Shown here: positions 42,449-51,592 of the stretch, in pieces
Layout: every line of letters starts with the position of its first letter
How positions within the stretch are numbered: the first letter of the stretch is position 1
Origin: Symbiodinium microadriaticum
Taxonomy: Eukaryota; Sar; Dinophyceae; Suessiales; Symbiodiniaceae
Direction: 5' to 3'
Assembly: GCA_001939145.1 (NCBI GenBank)
Contig: LSRX01000053.1
Location: 491,842 to 555,841 of the forward strand
DNA length: 64,000 bases
The notes under the pieces: generated by a model
The model's input: only the letters and a program-made list of their open reading frames with translations
Told to the model about the DNA's origin: nothing
The model's database searches: none
Translations under genes and position numbers: made by a program

Positions 42449-43686
42449 CTACTTGGCAGTAATGTTTAACATGGAAGCAGACGTGCTTTCTGTGTCCGTG
42501 GAGGTTGAAGGCTCGGACGGTGAGCTCGCCCATACTTGAAAGCAGTCACCAGAGACATCGACAATGTTGACCACGGGCTCGCCATCCACTGTTGTTCCAC
42601 CTGTCACTGTAAACGAACTGTCATCCTCGGCAATGGTGGGGAGATCCTGGGGGTTGGAGGGGGCCAGCCATGTTGTGTGCGACGAAGTGTTCCGACACCT
42701 GTTGATGAGGCTCCCATCAGGGTTGTGCCATCGGTCACGGCCCACCCTCCACTTGCCAAAGCGTTGGATAACGCCTGGCTCAAGTCCACCTTCATCCACT
42801 CCACTGCTGTTGGAGCTGGTCCAGGCCTGCCACGGGTCAGGCTGCTCTGCAGTCGAGGGCAAAGGAGAGGAGGAAGCATCCGAGCCAGTGTGAGATCCGT
42901 CATGAATATCACCCCATCAAGGCACGAAGAGACCGTGGGAGGGCCCAGTAGGGTGCGAGGATCACGGCCACAATGCGGTGCAGCTGGAACAATTGGGGCC
43001 GGATGTTGGGCCTGCTTATGCTTGCCTCGGATGCCTCGACGATCACGAATTGCCTCCCACCAATCCATCTCATTGCTCGGAGTCGAGGGACAAGGAGCTG
43101 ATCCAGCCGAAGCGGCGCCAACACTCGAGGAGGCCGACGCCCTCGTGTTGTCCAGGTGCCCAGCGTTCAACGTCTCGTGGTTCTCACCCTCCACTCCACT
43201 AACCAGGTTGTCGGTCGTCTCGATCTCGCGTGCGGAGGACAAAGGCCAAGGCGAAAGGGAGTAGAACGAGGTAGACGAGGTCGCCCCAGATGTCGTGGCT
43301 ATCTGTCCCTCCTCATTTGCATTCCACTGTGCCGAAGAGCTCGAAGAAGAGGTGGCGTTCACCGAGGCTGCGAAGGGCAGGGGTACTTGTTCTGGACCAG
43401 GCGTCTCATGGAGGACAGCCTCGTCGATCTCTTCCTGCTGGAGCCCCAGACACAGCTCCTCGTCCCACATGCCAGCCACATGGGTCATATAGTCCTCGTA
43501 GGTCCACGAGCTCGTCGATGCTGTCTGAGGTGCCGTGGATGTTGGAGGAAGGTCAGGCGGGACGGGGGCAGCGCCAGTCCCCCACTCACTGTCCCAGAAA
43601 CCGAGTTGATGTTCATCTGGTCCACCACGTGCCGGGCAGATCCCGAAGAGAAGGAGACCCAAGGCGAGGAAGTCACCCCAGGCCAT
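42449..43686 (-). pseudogene. LINE downstream coding region part 1, secretory-type N-terminus (frameshifted)
   Basis: The ATG at 43686 starts MAWGDFLALGLLLFGICPAR, a short hydrophobic leader, followed by Ser/Thr/Glu-rich sequence to about 42.9 kb. The natural frame then shifts (DGSHTGSDASSSPLPSTAEQ onward) and runs to a stop at 42449. The shifted part contains GKWRVGRDRWHNPDGSLINR. No family recognised. Frame loss could be mutation, assembly indels or an unrecognised intron. Confidence 0.5.
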
Positions 43687-44136
43687 GTTCACGAAGAAGA
43701 AGAGGACGGGCGGGAAGTTTTCCAAGTCCTGGAGCCGAGAGGATGCAGGACGGCGCTTCGAGCACACTGTCAGCATGTGAGGCAGTCACTCGACCAACTG
43801 TGGGTGTCAGGAACATGAGGCGCAGGTTGACGCCAATCTTCAGCAGGATTACGAAACGCGAATGACAAAGCAACCCTGCCACTTGACATGCTGAAAGAAC
43901 ACGGAGCCATGAAAGACATGCTGTAAGCTGTCGGAGAAGAAACACGAACTTCATGTAAAACTGCACGAAGTGAAAGGTCATGTAGTGAAAGTCTTGTGGT
44001 TAAAGAAGTTTTCCAGAGGAAGATACCAACCAAGACGACGACCAGGACAGACAACGCCCCCACCCATCACCACAGATCAAGAGAGGAAGCCATCAGAGAC
44101 AGGAGGTTCTTCACCTTGCTTCCTCTGACAAGAAAT

Positions 44137-44244
44137 CTAGTAGCGGATGGAGAGCTGGCGCCCAGTGCACCAGGGAACATCCCAATCGATAATGTACTGT
44201 TTGCGGGCTTTTGTCCATTCAATTCTGTCCCGAGCAACTTCGTC
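44137..44244 (-). pseudogene. C-terminal continuation of ORF2 behind an amber stop
   Basis: After TAG (44245-44247) the same frame reads DEVARDRIEWTKARKQYIID and WDVPWCTGRQLSIRY before a second TAG at 44137. The Trp/Arg-rich 'A-DR-W' composition looks like a normal LINE C-terminus, so the first TAG is probably a nonsense mutation. Confidence 0.6.
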
Positions 44245-46983
44245 CTAGTGACAGCCATGGGTTTGCGCAAGCTGACGTTCAGGGTTCGAAGCATAGAAAC
44301 GGCGTGGGTGTCTCATAGCCACAGTTGGACTGAGCTGCTGTTGAGCTCGCCACCAACGGGTGGAACGCCACATGAGGCAGCGAAAAGCGGGACCAGGGAC
44401 GTTTCTGTCCCCAATGCACTCGACGTGTCGAGCCCAGTGCCCATGGAGGGTATGCTGAAGCGTAAGAACCCTTGCCGACCAACGAGGCACTTCCTGATGA
44501 TACAGCCAGGCACGAATGAAACGACTAGTTCTGGCGTTCCACTCATGCCACTTCTCACCAGCGATACGTCGGAGACCGAATGCACGGCGGCAGGCGTGGA
44601 TCTGGAGCACGTTGAGGGCGTGCAGGTCGGCGCTGCCCCAGTGCACAGCGCCCGCTATCCAGCTGTACTGTGATTCTACCAGGGTGCGAATGAGCTTGAT
44701 TTTGTGCCCCCACGGTCCAGGCGCTATCAAAATGTCGAGGTGTGCGTAGAAAGCTTCTCGTGTTCTGCCGATGAGTTCCTTGGCCTGTCGAGAAGCATCA
44801 TGGTCGAACGAAAAGGGAACACCAAGAACTTTGATAGACTCTCCGCGGTCGGCGATCTTAAACTCATCCCCGGCAATCTTAACCCGACGACATCCCTTGT
44901 AGTGTTCGTTGGACACGATCTTTGTCTTGTCAGTCGCAAGCTGGAGTCCAGCAAGCCCAAGGCAGCGATCCACTGCTTTAATTCTGCGGGCCAGACGGGC
45001 AAGGTCGGTCTCAACAAGGAAAATGTCGTCCTGGTAAAAGAGGAGGTCAAGCTCCAGCTGGGCAATGGGCCATCCAAAGTCACCCCAGCGCTTGTGGCTC
45101 ACGAGGGTGGAAAGCAAGGAGTCGACGACGAGGCCAAACAGCTCGGCGCTCTCAGGGGCGCCTTGTTTAATCCCGGTATTGGGGCGAAGGGCTATCGACT
45201 TGCCACCAGGTACATTCCCAATCAAGGAGTGCGTCCCCAGCTGAGCAAGCAGGAACTTCAATTCTTGGGGCCTGCCTTTGTGCTGCAGACGGTCAAGCAG
45301 TAGGGAAGAGACTTTACGTCGATCGAGTTTGTCGAAGGCTCCTGCCACGTCTAACTTGCAGACGATAAGCGGCTGGCACCATTCCTTACAGACATCTCGA
45401 ATCCTGGAAATACTCCCAATGAAATCGGCCGTCTGGCGATTCTTCCCACAGCAGGAAATCCTCGACCCGCGTCTGACAAGGGGGAGACATCTGCTGCAGA
45501 CCAGCTTACTGATGAGTTTCTGGAAGGAGGATGAGACGCAAATCGGCCTGAGATCAGAGGCTGCAGCAGGAGCCTTGCATTTCGCAAGGAGCGCAAGAAA
45601 ACTCTTCTCCCAAACTGCGGGGTGTTCCTGAGTGCGGACAATATGGTTGATCAGATCGAGGAAGCCATGCTGCAAGTTGTCGTGGCTGGCAATCTCGCGC
45701 ATGAGGTGGACACTAATTCCGTCAGGGCCAACCGCGCTGCGGCAGCGCATGTGCTGGAGCTCTGTTCTAACTTCCTCAATGGTGAAGGGAACGAAGACGG
45801 CGTCAGACTTCACCCCCTTAATGATGCGACCAAGCTCCTCGTCCCATGTCGCCCCTTCCTCACTAACCATCTTGCTGGATAAATGATCAGTGACTTCTTT
45901 CGTAAGGTCAGCCGCAGATTTGTCCGCGAGCAAACTTCCCCACCAGCCCCTGCAACGCTGCTTTTCCTTCTGCAAGGCACGGTATTCACCCCAATCTCCA
46001 TTGATGATGGCAGTCCGGCGATCGGAATGCCACTTTTTACGTGCAGTACGGCGAAGTCTGTGGACCCTCTTCCAGCTGGAGGCCTGCATATCGAGTTTGG
46101 CGGCATGCGTGGCCTCCTTGATTTCGTCACTGTCCCTGTAAGCACGAGAAAACCTTGGCTTCGTATAGTGTCGGGCAAGCTTCTGGATGTCCTCCTCCTC
46201 AACAATAAGGAAGTCATCTGGTAGACTGTCGACAACCCAACGGGGCCGGGAGTCATTGCCCCAGATCTGCCTGCCAGCCCCACCAACACAAAAGAGCTCC
46301 CCATGAACCAGACCATGGTCGGACCCTATCATGAGGCGCCTGTCTCCGTCAATGCACACCTGGGAAGCAGAGATATGTCGGGAGAAGATCATGTCGATAT
46401 GTCGTCCTGCTCTCGTGGCATCTCTGGGAAAGTGGGTGGGCTTGAGCTGATCGGCGGGGCGGGGACCACAAGGCGAAGCTCCGAGGCCCATCATCTCGTC
46501 GACGAGAAGGTTGAGGTTGGAAGAGCCAGAGCCAGCAAAGACGTGGCCGTGTTCATCGGTGTTCCAGGGGGGAACCTCGTTGGCATCAGCACCGCAAACA
46601 AGAGGTAGATGACGATACTTTTTGGGGCAGGCCTTCACGAACTCAAGCACAGCAGATTGGTAAAGCTGATTCGTCACCCCAGTGTGACAGTGAAGGGCTC
46701 CGAAAACAACTCTTCCAAGTCCTCGAACACGCGCGACAACCCAAATCCCTCTTTTCGTAGCGATCTTATGGACGATTGAGTCAAAGCGGTCCAAAGAAAT
46801 GGCAACGGCGACACCACGCCACTGATCACATGCACGATGGGAAATCCACTGAAAATTATCTGTCTCAAACGAATTCCACCCATGTTCTTCACGGGCAAGC
46901 TCTTGAACAAGGATAAGGTCAAGGTCTTTGGCCACCGAGTCAACGTCTTCAGCTTTTTGCCCTCCAAGGTTCCATTGTCCCAT
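44245..46983 (-). CDS. LINE ORF2: APE endonuclease and reverse transcriptase (912 aa to first stop)
   Basis: From the first ATG, the endonuclease spans about residues 1-230: WNLGG, QE (27-28), GADAN (131-135), GRHIDMIF (193-200) and GSDHG (220-224), all the metal and catalytic positions of APE-like nickases. The reverse transcriptase follows: RPI (479-481), LDVAGAFD (544-551), GIKQGAPES (604-612), the catalytic YQDD (650-653, usually YADD or FADD) and LGVPFS (from 720). The frame is open upstream of the ATG back to the ORF1 TGA. It ends at a TAG, after which the same frame continues for 35 codons. No RNase H domain was recognised. Confidence 0.92.
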   Translation of the reverse strand: MGQWNLGGQKAEDVDSVAKDLDLILVQELAREEHGWNSFETDNFQWISHRACDQWRGVAVAISLDRFDSIVHKIATKRGIWVVARVRGLGRVVFGALHCHTGVTNQLYQSAVLEFVKACPKKYRHLPLVCGADANEVPPWNTDEHGHVFAGSGSSNLNLLVDEMMGLGASPCGPRPADQLKPTHFPRDATRAGRHIDMIFSRHISASQVCIDGDRRLMIGSDHGLVHGELFCVGGAGRQIWGNDSRPRWVVDSLPDDFLIVEEEDIQKLARHYTKPRFSRAYRDSDEIKEATHAAKLDMQASSWKRVHRLRRTARKKWHSDRRTAIINGDWGEYRALQKEKQRCRGWWGSLLADKSAADLTKEVTDHLSSKMVSEEGATWDEELGRIIKGVKSDAVFVPFTIEEVRTELQHMRCRSAVGPDGISVHLMREIASHDNLQHGFLDLINHIVRTQEHPAVWEKSFLALLAKCKAPAAASDLRPICVSSSFQKLISKLVCSRCLPLVRRGSRISCCGKNRQTADFIGSISRIRDVCKEWCQPLIVCKLDVAGAFDKLDRRKVSSLLLDRLQHKGRPQELKFLLAQLGTHSLIGNVPGGKSIALRPNTGIKQGAPESAELFGLVVDSLLSTLVSHKRWGDFGWPIAQLELDLLFYQDDIFLVETDLARLARRIKAVDRCLGLAGLQLATDKTKIVSNEHYKGCRRVKIAGDEFKIADRGESIKVLGVPFSFDHDASRQAKELIGRTREAFYAHLDILIAPGPWGHKIKLIRTLVESQYSWIAGAVHWGSADLHALNVLQIHACRRAFGLRRIAGEKWHEWNARTSRFIRAWLYHQEVPRWSARVLTLQHTLHGHWARHVECIGDRNVPGPAFRCLMWRSTRWWRAQQQLSPTVAMRHPRRFYASNPERQLAQTHGCH

Positions 46984-47103
46984 CCTCCCCCAGCGCTGTT
47001 TTGCACACGACGAGGAAGGAAGGGGACGAGTCTTCTTCAAAGGACATGAAACCTCAGTGGCGCCAACGTCGTCCTCGGGGGTGAAACAGGGCGCCTGGCC
47101 CAG

Positions 47104-47106
47104 TCA
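47104..47106 (-). promoter_or_regulatory. In-frame TGA separating ORF1 and ORF2 (possible readthrough site)
   Basis: Context CTG-TGA-CTG. ORF1 and ORF2 are in the same frame, and the 40 codons between the TGA and the ORF2 ATG contain no other stop. UGA followed by C is generally the leakiest stop context. It could equally be one nonsense mutation in a former fused ORF. Confidence 0.45.
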
Positions 47107-48408
47107 CAGCTCCTTTTCGAAGGCAGCCTTCGCCTCGTCAGTGCTGCAACCAACGGCTCGCGCAACGGAAGACAAAGAGATCCACCCCGCACCAATGGTA
47201 ATGACTTCACCCTCACGAGGCTGACGATGGGAGGTGCTCCCCAACTTCTCGCACCCCAGCCAGATAGTTCCAAGATTCCAATCGCAATCGTAAGAAAGAG
47301 GATCTGTACCATCGCTAGCTCCGCCAACTCCTCCCGCCTGGCCAGCACTATCCTTCGCAAGCAAGACTGCGACACGGCGAACCATGCTGACGTGGGAGCT
47401 TCGGGCCCTGGCATTGCGCGTCTTCACAAAGCTGGTCCAGAGAACTCTACCTTCTCCTGCTGCACGAGAGCTGGGGGTCGTATATTTGAGAGCAGCGACC
47501 GCCTTGACGACTTTCCACATCCGGTCCTTCATCTCACCAAATGCCTCGCCATCCCTCTGAACAAACTTCAACATGCCTACCGAACGTCTGGGTCCATAAA
47601 CCGCGATCTTGTCGCAGTCAAGCAGGGGCTTGATGCTCTCGTGCTGGAAGAGGATGAGGCTCTCTTCTTCGATGACCGCGCGACGTGTGTCTTGGAGCCA
47701 CCCCCCTACCACAAGGGTTTTCTTCTCGTCTTCAGTGAGCATGTCACCCCTATCTCCATCATTTCCGAGGTGATTGCGTCCATGTAATTCACCCTGCCGT
47801 CCTTGCTGAGGAGCATGCGCTTGCGGCAGTTGTTGTTGGTCTCTGAGGCGAAGAAAGTCACCCCAAGGATCAAGAGGAGGCTGGGCACTCACTTTGGGAG
47901 CAGACCCTGGACCTTCATGTAGAGGAAATTGGGGCATACCATCAAGGCGCACCTTCATTCCCTGGACTTCATGGGCGAGATTCTCGATCGCAGCAGCATT
48001 CTTATCGGTGACCTTCTTATGGGAAGCAACATCCTTCTCGAGAACCCTCGTGCGACCCTGGAGATTCGACACCTCGAAGCTGGTCTTTGATTGCTCGGAT
48101 TCAACCTTATCGATCCTACTCTGAAAGACGTCCCACGCAGTTTCCCTCATCTCAGACGCCGTCAGGGGAGCCTCCGAGCATCTCTGTGGGCGCTTGCTGG
48201 GACTGTCGAGGTCATCATCATCGTCTGGAATGGTTCGAGCACGACCGTCTCTTTGACCATCACGACGTTTCCGCTTCTCAATCTTGACATGAGGGTCTCC
48301 ATTGGGCGAGTTCTCCACCTCATTCTCCGAGCCAGCAAGCTCCGTCGGGGAACCAACGCCATCCACCTGCATCACTTCACCCCCAGGGACTGTAGCCTGA
48401 CTGTCCAT
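47104..48408 (-). CDS. LINE ORF1 protein, coiled coil plus RNA-binding-like domain (434 aa)
   Basis: Start chosen at the first in-frame ATG (48408). Residues about 42-58 are a Lys/Arg-rich nuclear-signal-like patch (KIEKRKRRDGQRDGR), 95-156 a heptad-like helix (SRIDKVESEQSK to VQGMKVRLDG), and 229-350 an RRM-like segment with strands KTLVVGGW, KIAVYG and VLWTSFVK. This is the layout of L1-type ORF1 proteins, which bind and chaperone the element RNA. The C-terminus ends at a TGA that is in the same frame as ORF2. Family role is known for LINEs; the RRM assignment here is by eye. Confidence 0.7.
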   Translation of the reverse strand: MDSQATVPGGEVMQVDGVGSPTELAGSENEVENSPNGDPHVKIEKRKRRDGQRDGRARTIPDDDDDLDSPSKRPQRCSEAPLTASEMRETAWDVFQSRIDKVESEQSKTSFEVSNLQGRTRVLEKDVASHKKVTDKNAAAIENLAHEVQGMKVRLDGMPQFPLHEGPGSAPKVSAQPPLDPWGDFLRLRDQQQLPQAHAPQQGRQGELHGRNHLGNDGDRGDMLTEDEKKTLVVGGWLQDTRRAVIEEESLILFQHESIKPLLDCDKIAVYGPRRSVGMLKFVQRDGEAFGEMKDRMWKVVKAVAALKYTTPSSRAAGEGRVLWTSFVKTRNARARSSHVSMVRRVAVLLAKDSAGQAGGVGGASDGTDPLSYDCDWNLGTIWLGCEKLGSTSHRQPREGEVITIGAGWISLSSVARAVGCSTDEAKAAFEKEL

Positions 48409-48712
48409 CGCTTCCACGGAGGTAGGAGACGAAGAGAACCTCGGTGCCGTCGAGAACGATGTCCCACTCAGCAATCACCAAGCTCGCCCCAGAAAGCAGT
48501 CCAATGAAGCGCCAAAGAGAAGGAAGACCCAACACCCACTCGGAGAGTCGAGGAGGTAGGAGTGGTAGAAGTACTGGCCGCCAAGAGCACGAGGTCACCT
48601 GGAAAGAAGGTTCGGACAGGTAGAAGAGGACGAATGGCACACGGAGGCAGGGACAAGGAGGGAAGGAGCGAGGGGCAGTTTGTTCGGGGCCAAACAGCTT
48701 GAGCCGTAGCCA

Positions 48713-48746
48713 TTTAGGGTTTAGGGTTTAGGGTTTAGAAGGTTTA
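48713..48746 (+). repeat. TTTAGGG array at the 5' edge of the LINE
   Basis: Four TTTAGGG units followed by AGAAGG, matching the variant on the other side of the element. The element's first three bases in sense form ATG with this array. Confidence 0.85.
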
Positions 48747-48807
48747 AAAGGAAAAGACTGGACACTGTGGCTTGAGGTTTGTCGGTCCACTTCCGCAGCA
48801 CCCTCCG

Positions 48808-49062
48808 CACCCTTACCCTAAACCCCTTTACCCTAACCCCTAAACCCTACACCCTTTACCCTAACCTCTAAACCCAAAACCCTTTTAGCCTAACCCCTAA
48901 ACCCCTTTACCCTAACCCCTAAACCTTAACCCTTTTCTCCTAGCCCCTACTAAACCCTACACCCGTTTACCCTAACTCCTGAACCCTAAACCTTTTTCTC
49001 CTAACCCCTATAAACCCTAAACCCCTTTACCTTAACCCCAAATAAACCCTAAAACCCCTTGA
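48808..49062 (-). repeat. CCCTAAA/CCCTAACC array with TTTACC variant
   Basis: Higher-order unit (ACCCCTTTACCCTAACCCCT) repeated about seven times, a distinct subtype. Confidence 0.88.
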
Positions 49063-49074
49063 ACAACTGGCCAA

Positions 49075-49129
49075 GCCGCCGAGCGGTTTCAGGAGATTGC
49101 GCCGAAACTGCTGGCGGAGTCTTCGGTGC
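49075..49129 (-). CDS. Candidate exon, strand uncertain
   Basis: Minus reads APKTPPAVSAQSPETAR after acceptor CCAAG|GCA. Plus reads AERFQEIAPKLLAESSVP. Bracketed by CCCTAAA on the left and TTTAGGG on the right, so coding origin is likely, but I cannot choose the strand. Confidence 0.33.
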
Positions 49130-49364
49130 CTTGGCAAAGCTTGTCTCGCCAAAAGCCCGGGTTACTTGGAGTTTAGTTTGGGGTTTAGGAGGTTTAGTCT
49201 TGAGTTTTATAGTGTTTAGGGTTCAGTCTTGATTAGAGTTTAGGGTTTGCGCTTTAGGGGTGCAGGAATGAACCTGGCATCTAAAAGTTGCTCTTCTTCG
49301 TAGCATCTCGAATGGCTTTAGGGAGTCGCTGGAGCTATGGGGGTTGGGGCTTAGGGTGTAATAT

Positions 49365-49475
49365 AGGGGCCTCAATAACTAGAATAAGGTTTTGGGGTAG
49401 ACTATACTTTAGGTGTAATGAGGAACCACTAAAAACTAGTATTTGGTATTATATTTAAGCCCCTCTAGTATCCGC
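49365..49475. mobile_element. Family G inverted-repeat element
   Basis: Starts GGGGCCTCAATAACTAGAAT with AAGGTTTTGGGGTA and ends TTTAAGCCCC. Related: 51428, 52720, 53083, 57175, 27712, 28811, 1322. Confidence 0.6.
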
Positions 49476-49545
49476 TTTATCCGAGGAACCTACCAACACT
49501 GCCCCTATAGTATCCGGTTCAGCTCCGAATTCGCTGCTGTGTGAT

Positions 49546-49639
49546 TACCCATAGGCTCTTTAGTAGTTCTTTTTTGGGATTGCCTTATAGGATTCTAAAT
49601 ATAAACCACAAAAAAGAACTACTTAGGGGCCTATGTGTA
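49546..49639. mobile_element. Family A element, copy 7
   Basis: 94 bp, ends TACCCATAGGCTCTTTAGTA and the inverse; orientation of the centre matches copies 1, 3 and 12. Confidence 0.83.
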
Positions 49640-49737
49640 ACGGCTGGCTTCCATATATACTACAATTATGGACCCAGGTCCCCCAAAACCATAACATGGA
49701 TGATCTTTAGGGTTTGGGACCCAATTTCGTAGTAGTA

Positions 49738-49808
49738 ATTGGTTTAGGGTTTTGGGGTTTAGGGTTTAGGGTTTAGGGGTTTAGGGTTTAGGGTTTAGGG
49801 TTTAGGGA
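49738..49808 (+). repeat. TTTAGGG telomere-like array
   Basis: Regular TTTAGGG units. Confidence 0.88.
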
Positions 49809-50419
49809 TGGAGCCTCATGGCATGTGTTGAAACACCCCTTCCATTGATGGTCGCTACTTGTTATGCTGTTCAGAGACACCCCTCTAACTGCCATCACAC
49901 AGCTCCTATATTGCCCGACGGTGCTGGGAGTATCTGGAGGCACATCAACACTGTTATGCATGTGAACTTTAGAGGGCGCCGGAACATACTCGAAATACGA
50001 GGAAGAACGTCGTGTGCGTCAAGGACAGGACAGACTCTGCAATCTCGGATGCCCCTGCAGATGTTAAAATGTCACACAGCTAAGAACAAATACTGCCTGA
50101 AACAGTTATGCCCATGAGTTCGAATCTTAGAAACTGCCCATCAATAGGAGCCTCCTCAACCCATCTCAATCTTACGTCCTAAGCCTTCCTTGCCAATACA
50201 GGAAGGATTGATTAACAACGGAACATCAGGACAAAAACGCCGAGCCCATGCCGCCATGCCACGACCACTGGTGCAGACTCAGGGATGGGTCGCGCACCTG
50301 TGTTGCTCTCTGAAAGTTTCCGGCGCACACCAGTCCCAAAAAATCGCAAACTGCGCATCAGCAGCGGCCGCAATTGACTCGGACCTACACGTAAAACACA
50401 ACATAGCTAAGAGGGCTGC

Positions 50420-50530
50420 ATGCTACAGCTCCAACAACGGCAACAGCAGCAACAACAACGACAAAAACGATAATAAAAGCAATGTTAATAAGAACAATAA
50501 CAATAACAAGAAGAAGAAGACACCGAATCA
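50420..50530 (+). repeat. (AAC/AAT/AAG)n trinucleotide-rich tract
   Basis: Gives a poly-Asn/Lys/Asp frame on plus; simple sequence rather than a gene. Confidence 0.8.
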
Positions 50531-50653
50531 GAACGTTGGCGACGACGTCGGCGACGGAAACCACTTCTGCTTAATTAATTATTGCTGCAACCGATCAGAT
50601 GGAAGCCGCGGAGTTAGATGCCGTCGTATCAGTCTACCACTCCAAGGTAAGAC

Positions 50654-50727
50654 CCAGCCGCTATCGGAAAGGGCTCCCGAGCTGTGCTTCCTCCAGTCTG
50701 CGATGTCCGCATCCGCAGGGAGTCCCC
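50654..50727 (-). CDS. Candidate exon, unrecognised (24 codons)
   Basis: Reads GLPADADIADWRKHSSGALS then DSGW, acceptor CTCAAG|GG, donor TGG|GTCTTA. Natural composition and good borders on minus. Confidence 0.45.
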
Positions 50728-50985
50728 CTTGAGGAGCCTGCGGATTGGCTTTCAAGCCTTTAGATGGCTTCAAGGCTTTACTGTTCAAGGTGTTCGGGTA
50801 GTTATGTTCGGGGTTGAGGGTCGTGAGATGTCGCTTGGGATAGACGGCTCAACACGACTTCGGATTTGTGTCACAGCTCTGAGTTTGCACAGATTCGGCT
50901 CAAGGCATGAAGATTCTGTCTCCAACCAAGTGTCCCACGACTTCAAAGAAAAAAGATAGGCTTTGAACCCCTAAACCCTAAACCC

Positions 50986-51092
50986 TACCCATAGGCCCCT
51001 AAGTAGTTCCTGTTTGTGGTTTATATATATATATATATATACATATACTACAAGGCAATCCCAAAAAGGAACTACTTAGGGGCCTATGGGTA
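50986..51092. mobile_element. Family A element, copy 8, with (AT)n expansion
   Basis: Perfect ends; the centre is expanded by a TATATA tract to 107 bp. Confidence 0.85.
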
Positions 51093-51427
51093 AACCCTAA
51101 ACCTTCGGCCTTTGGCTTTAGGGTTCGGGGTTCTATGGAGGGATAGAGGCAGGGATTCGATCCGATCCGCATCCCTTGCCATGGTTGTATCGTCATTCGT
51201 AGACGAGATTGGTATAAGGTTTGGGCTAAACCCCAAAAATCCTACCGACTTCGAGACTCCATGCTTCAAAGGATACTGTAGAGGCCTTAATAATAAAAAT
51301 AAGGCTTTGATAGATGATCTATAATAAGGACCCTAACAGTAATATTGGTAATTATCTAGGCTTCCAGATTAAAGGGTCCCAAGAGATGCCTGGGTTGGAA
51401 TTCCAAACAATGAAGACGCTGAGATAG

Positions 51428-51592
51428 GGGCCTGAATAGTTCGAACAGGGTTTTGGGGTTTAGGGTTTAGGGTTTTGGGGTTTAGGGTTTTTGTGGGTTT
51501 AGGGCTTTGGGGTATATTATACTATAATTATAATAAGGCCCCCCCCACAAAAAAAAAAAAAGTATGGGTAAGTATTTAGGTCCCTATAGTAG
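51428..51592. mobile_element. Family G element interrupted by TTTAGGG repeats
   Basis: Left part GGCCTGAATAGTTCGAACAG ends in GGTTTTGGGG. It is followed by about 60 bp of TTTAGGG/TTTTGGGG units, and then the element resumes at GGGGTATATTATACTATAAT and ends TTTAGGTCCC. Other copies pass directly from GGTTTTGGGG to TATATTATAC. Confidence 0.7.

Larger units (their letters stand above)
39352..48712 (-). mobile_element. APE-type LINE retrotransposon, 9.4 kb, inserted in a TTTAGGG array
   Basis: This is the longest block in the window without telomere-like repeats, and it is flanked on both sides by TTTAGGG. On minus it runs ORF1, ORF2 (endonuclease plus reverse transcriptase), then 4.9 kb of downstream sequence, and ends in an A8 tract at 39352-39359 directly next to CCCTAAA. 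An A-tail at the 3' end and lack of LTRs fit target-primed LINE insertion. Whether the downstream 4.3 kb is part of the same element is inferred from the single uninterrupted block and common strand. Few lesions in ORF1/ORF2, more frameshifts in the 3' part. Confidence 0.8.

Noticed and set aside
42150..42450. An intron between the two downstream LINE frames
   Set aside because: No AG|G acceptor and donor pair restores one long frame; indels or decay explain the frame changes better.
42030..44673. Several plus-strand frames of 100-240 codons in the LINE
   Set aside because: Antisense to the LINE coding regions, with no recognisable domain; the ORF2 motifs fix the coding strand.
50190..50732. 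180-codon plus frame with poly-Asn/Lys
   Set aside because: Starts at a non-ATG codon and its middle is a trinucleotide repeat; the minus strand holds a better exon at its end.
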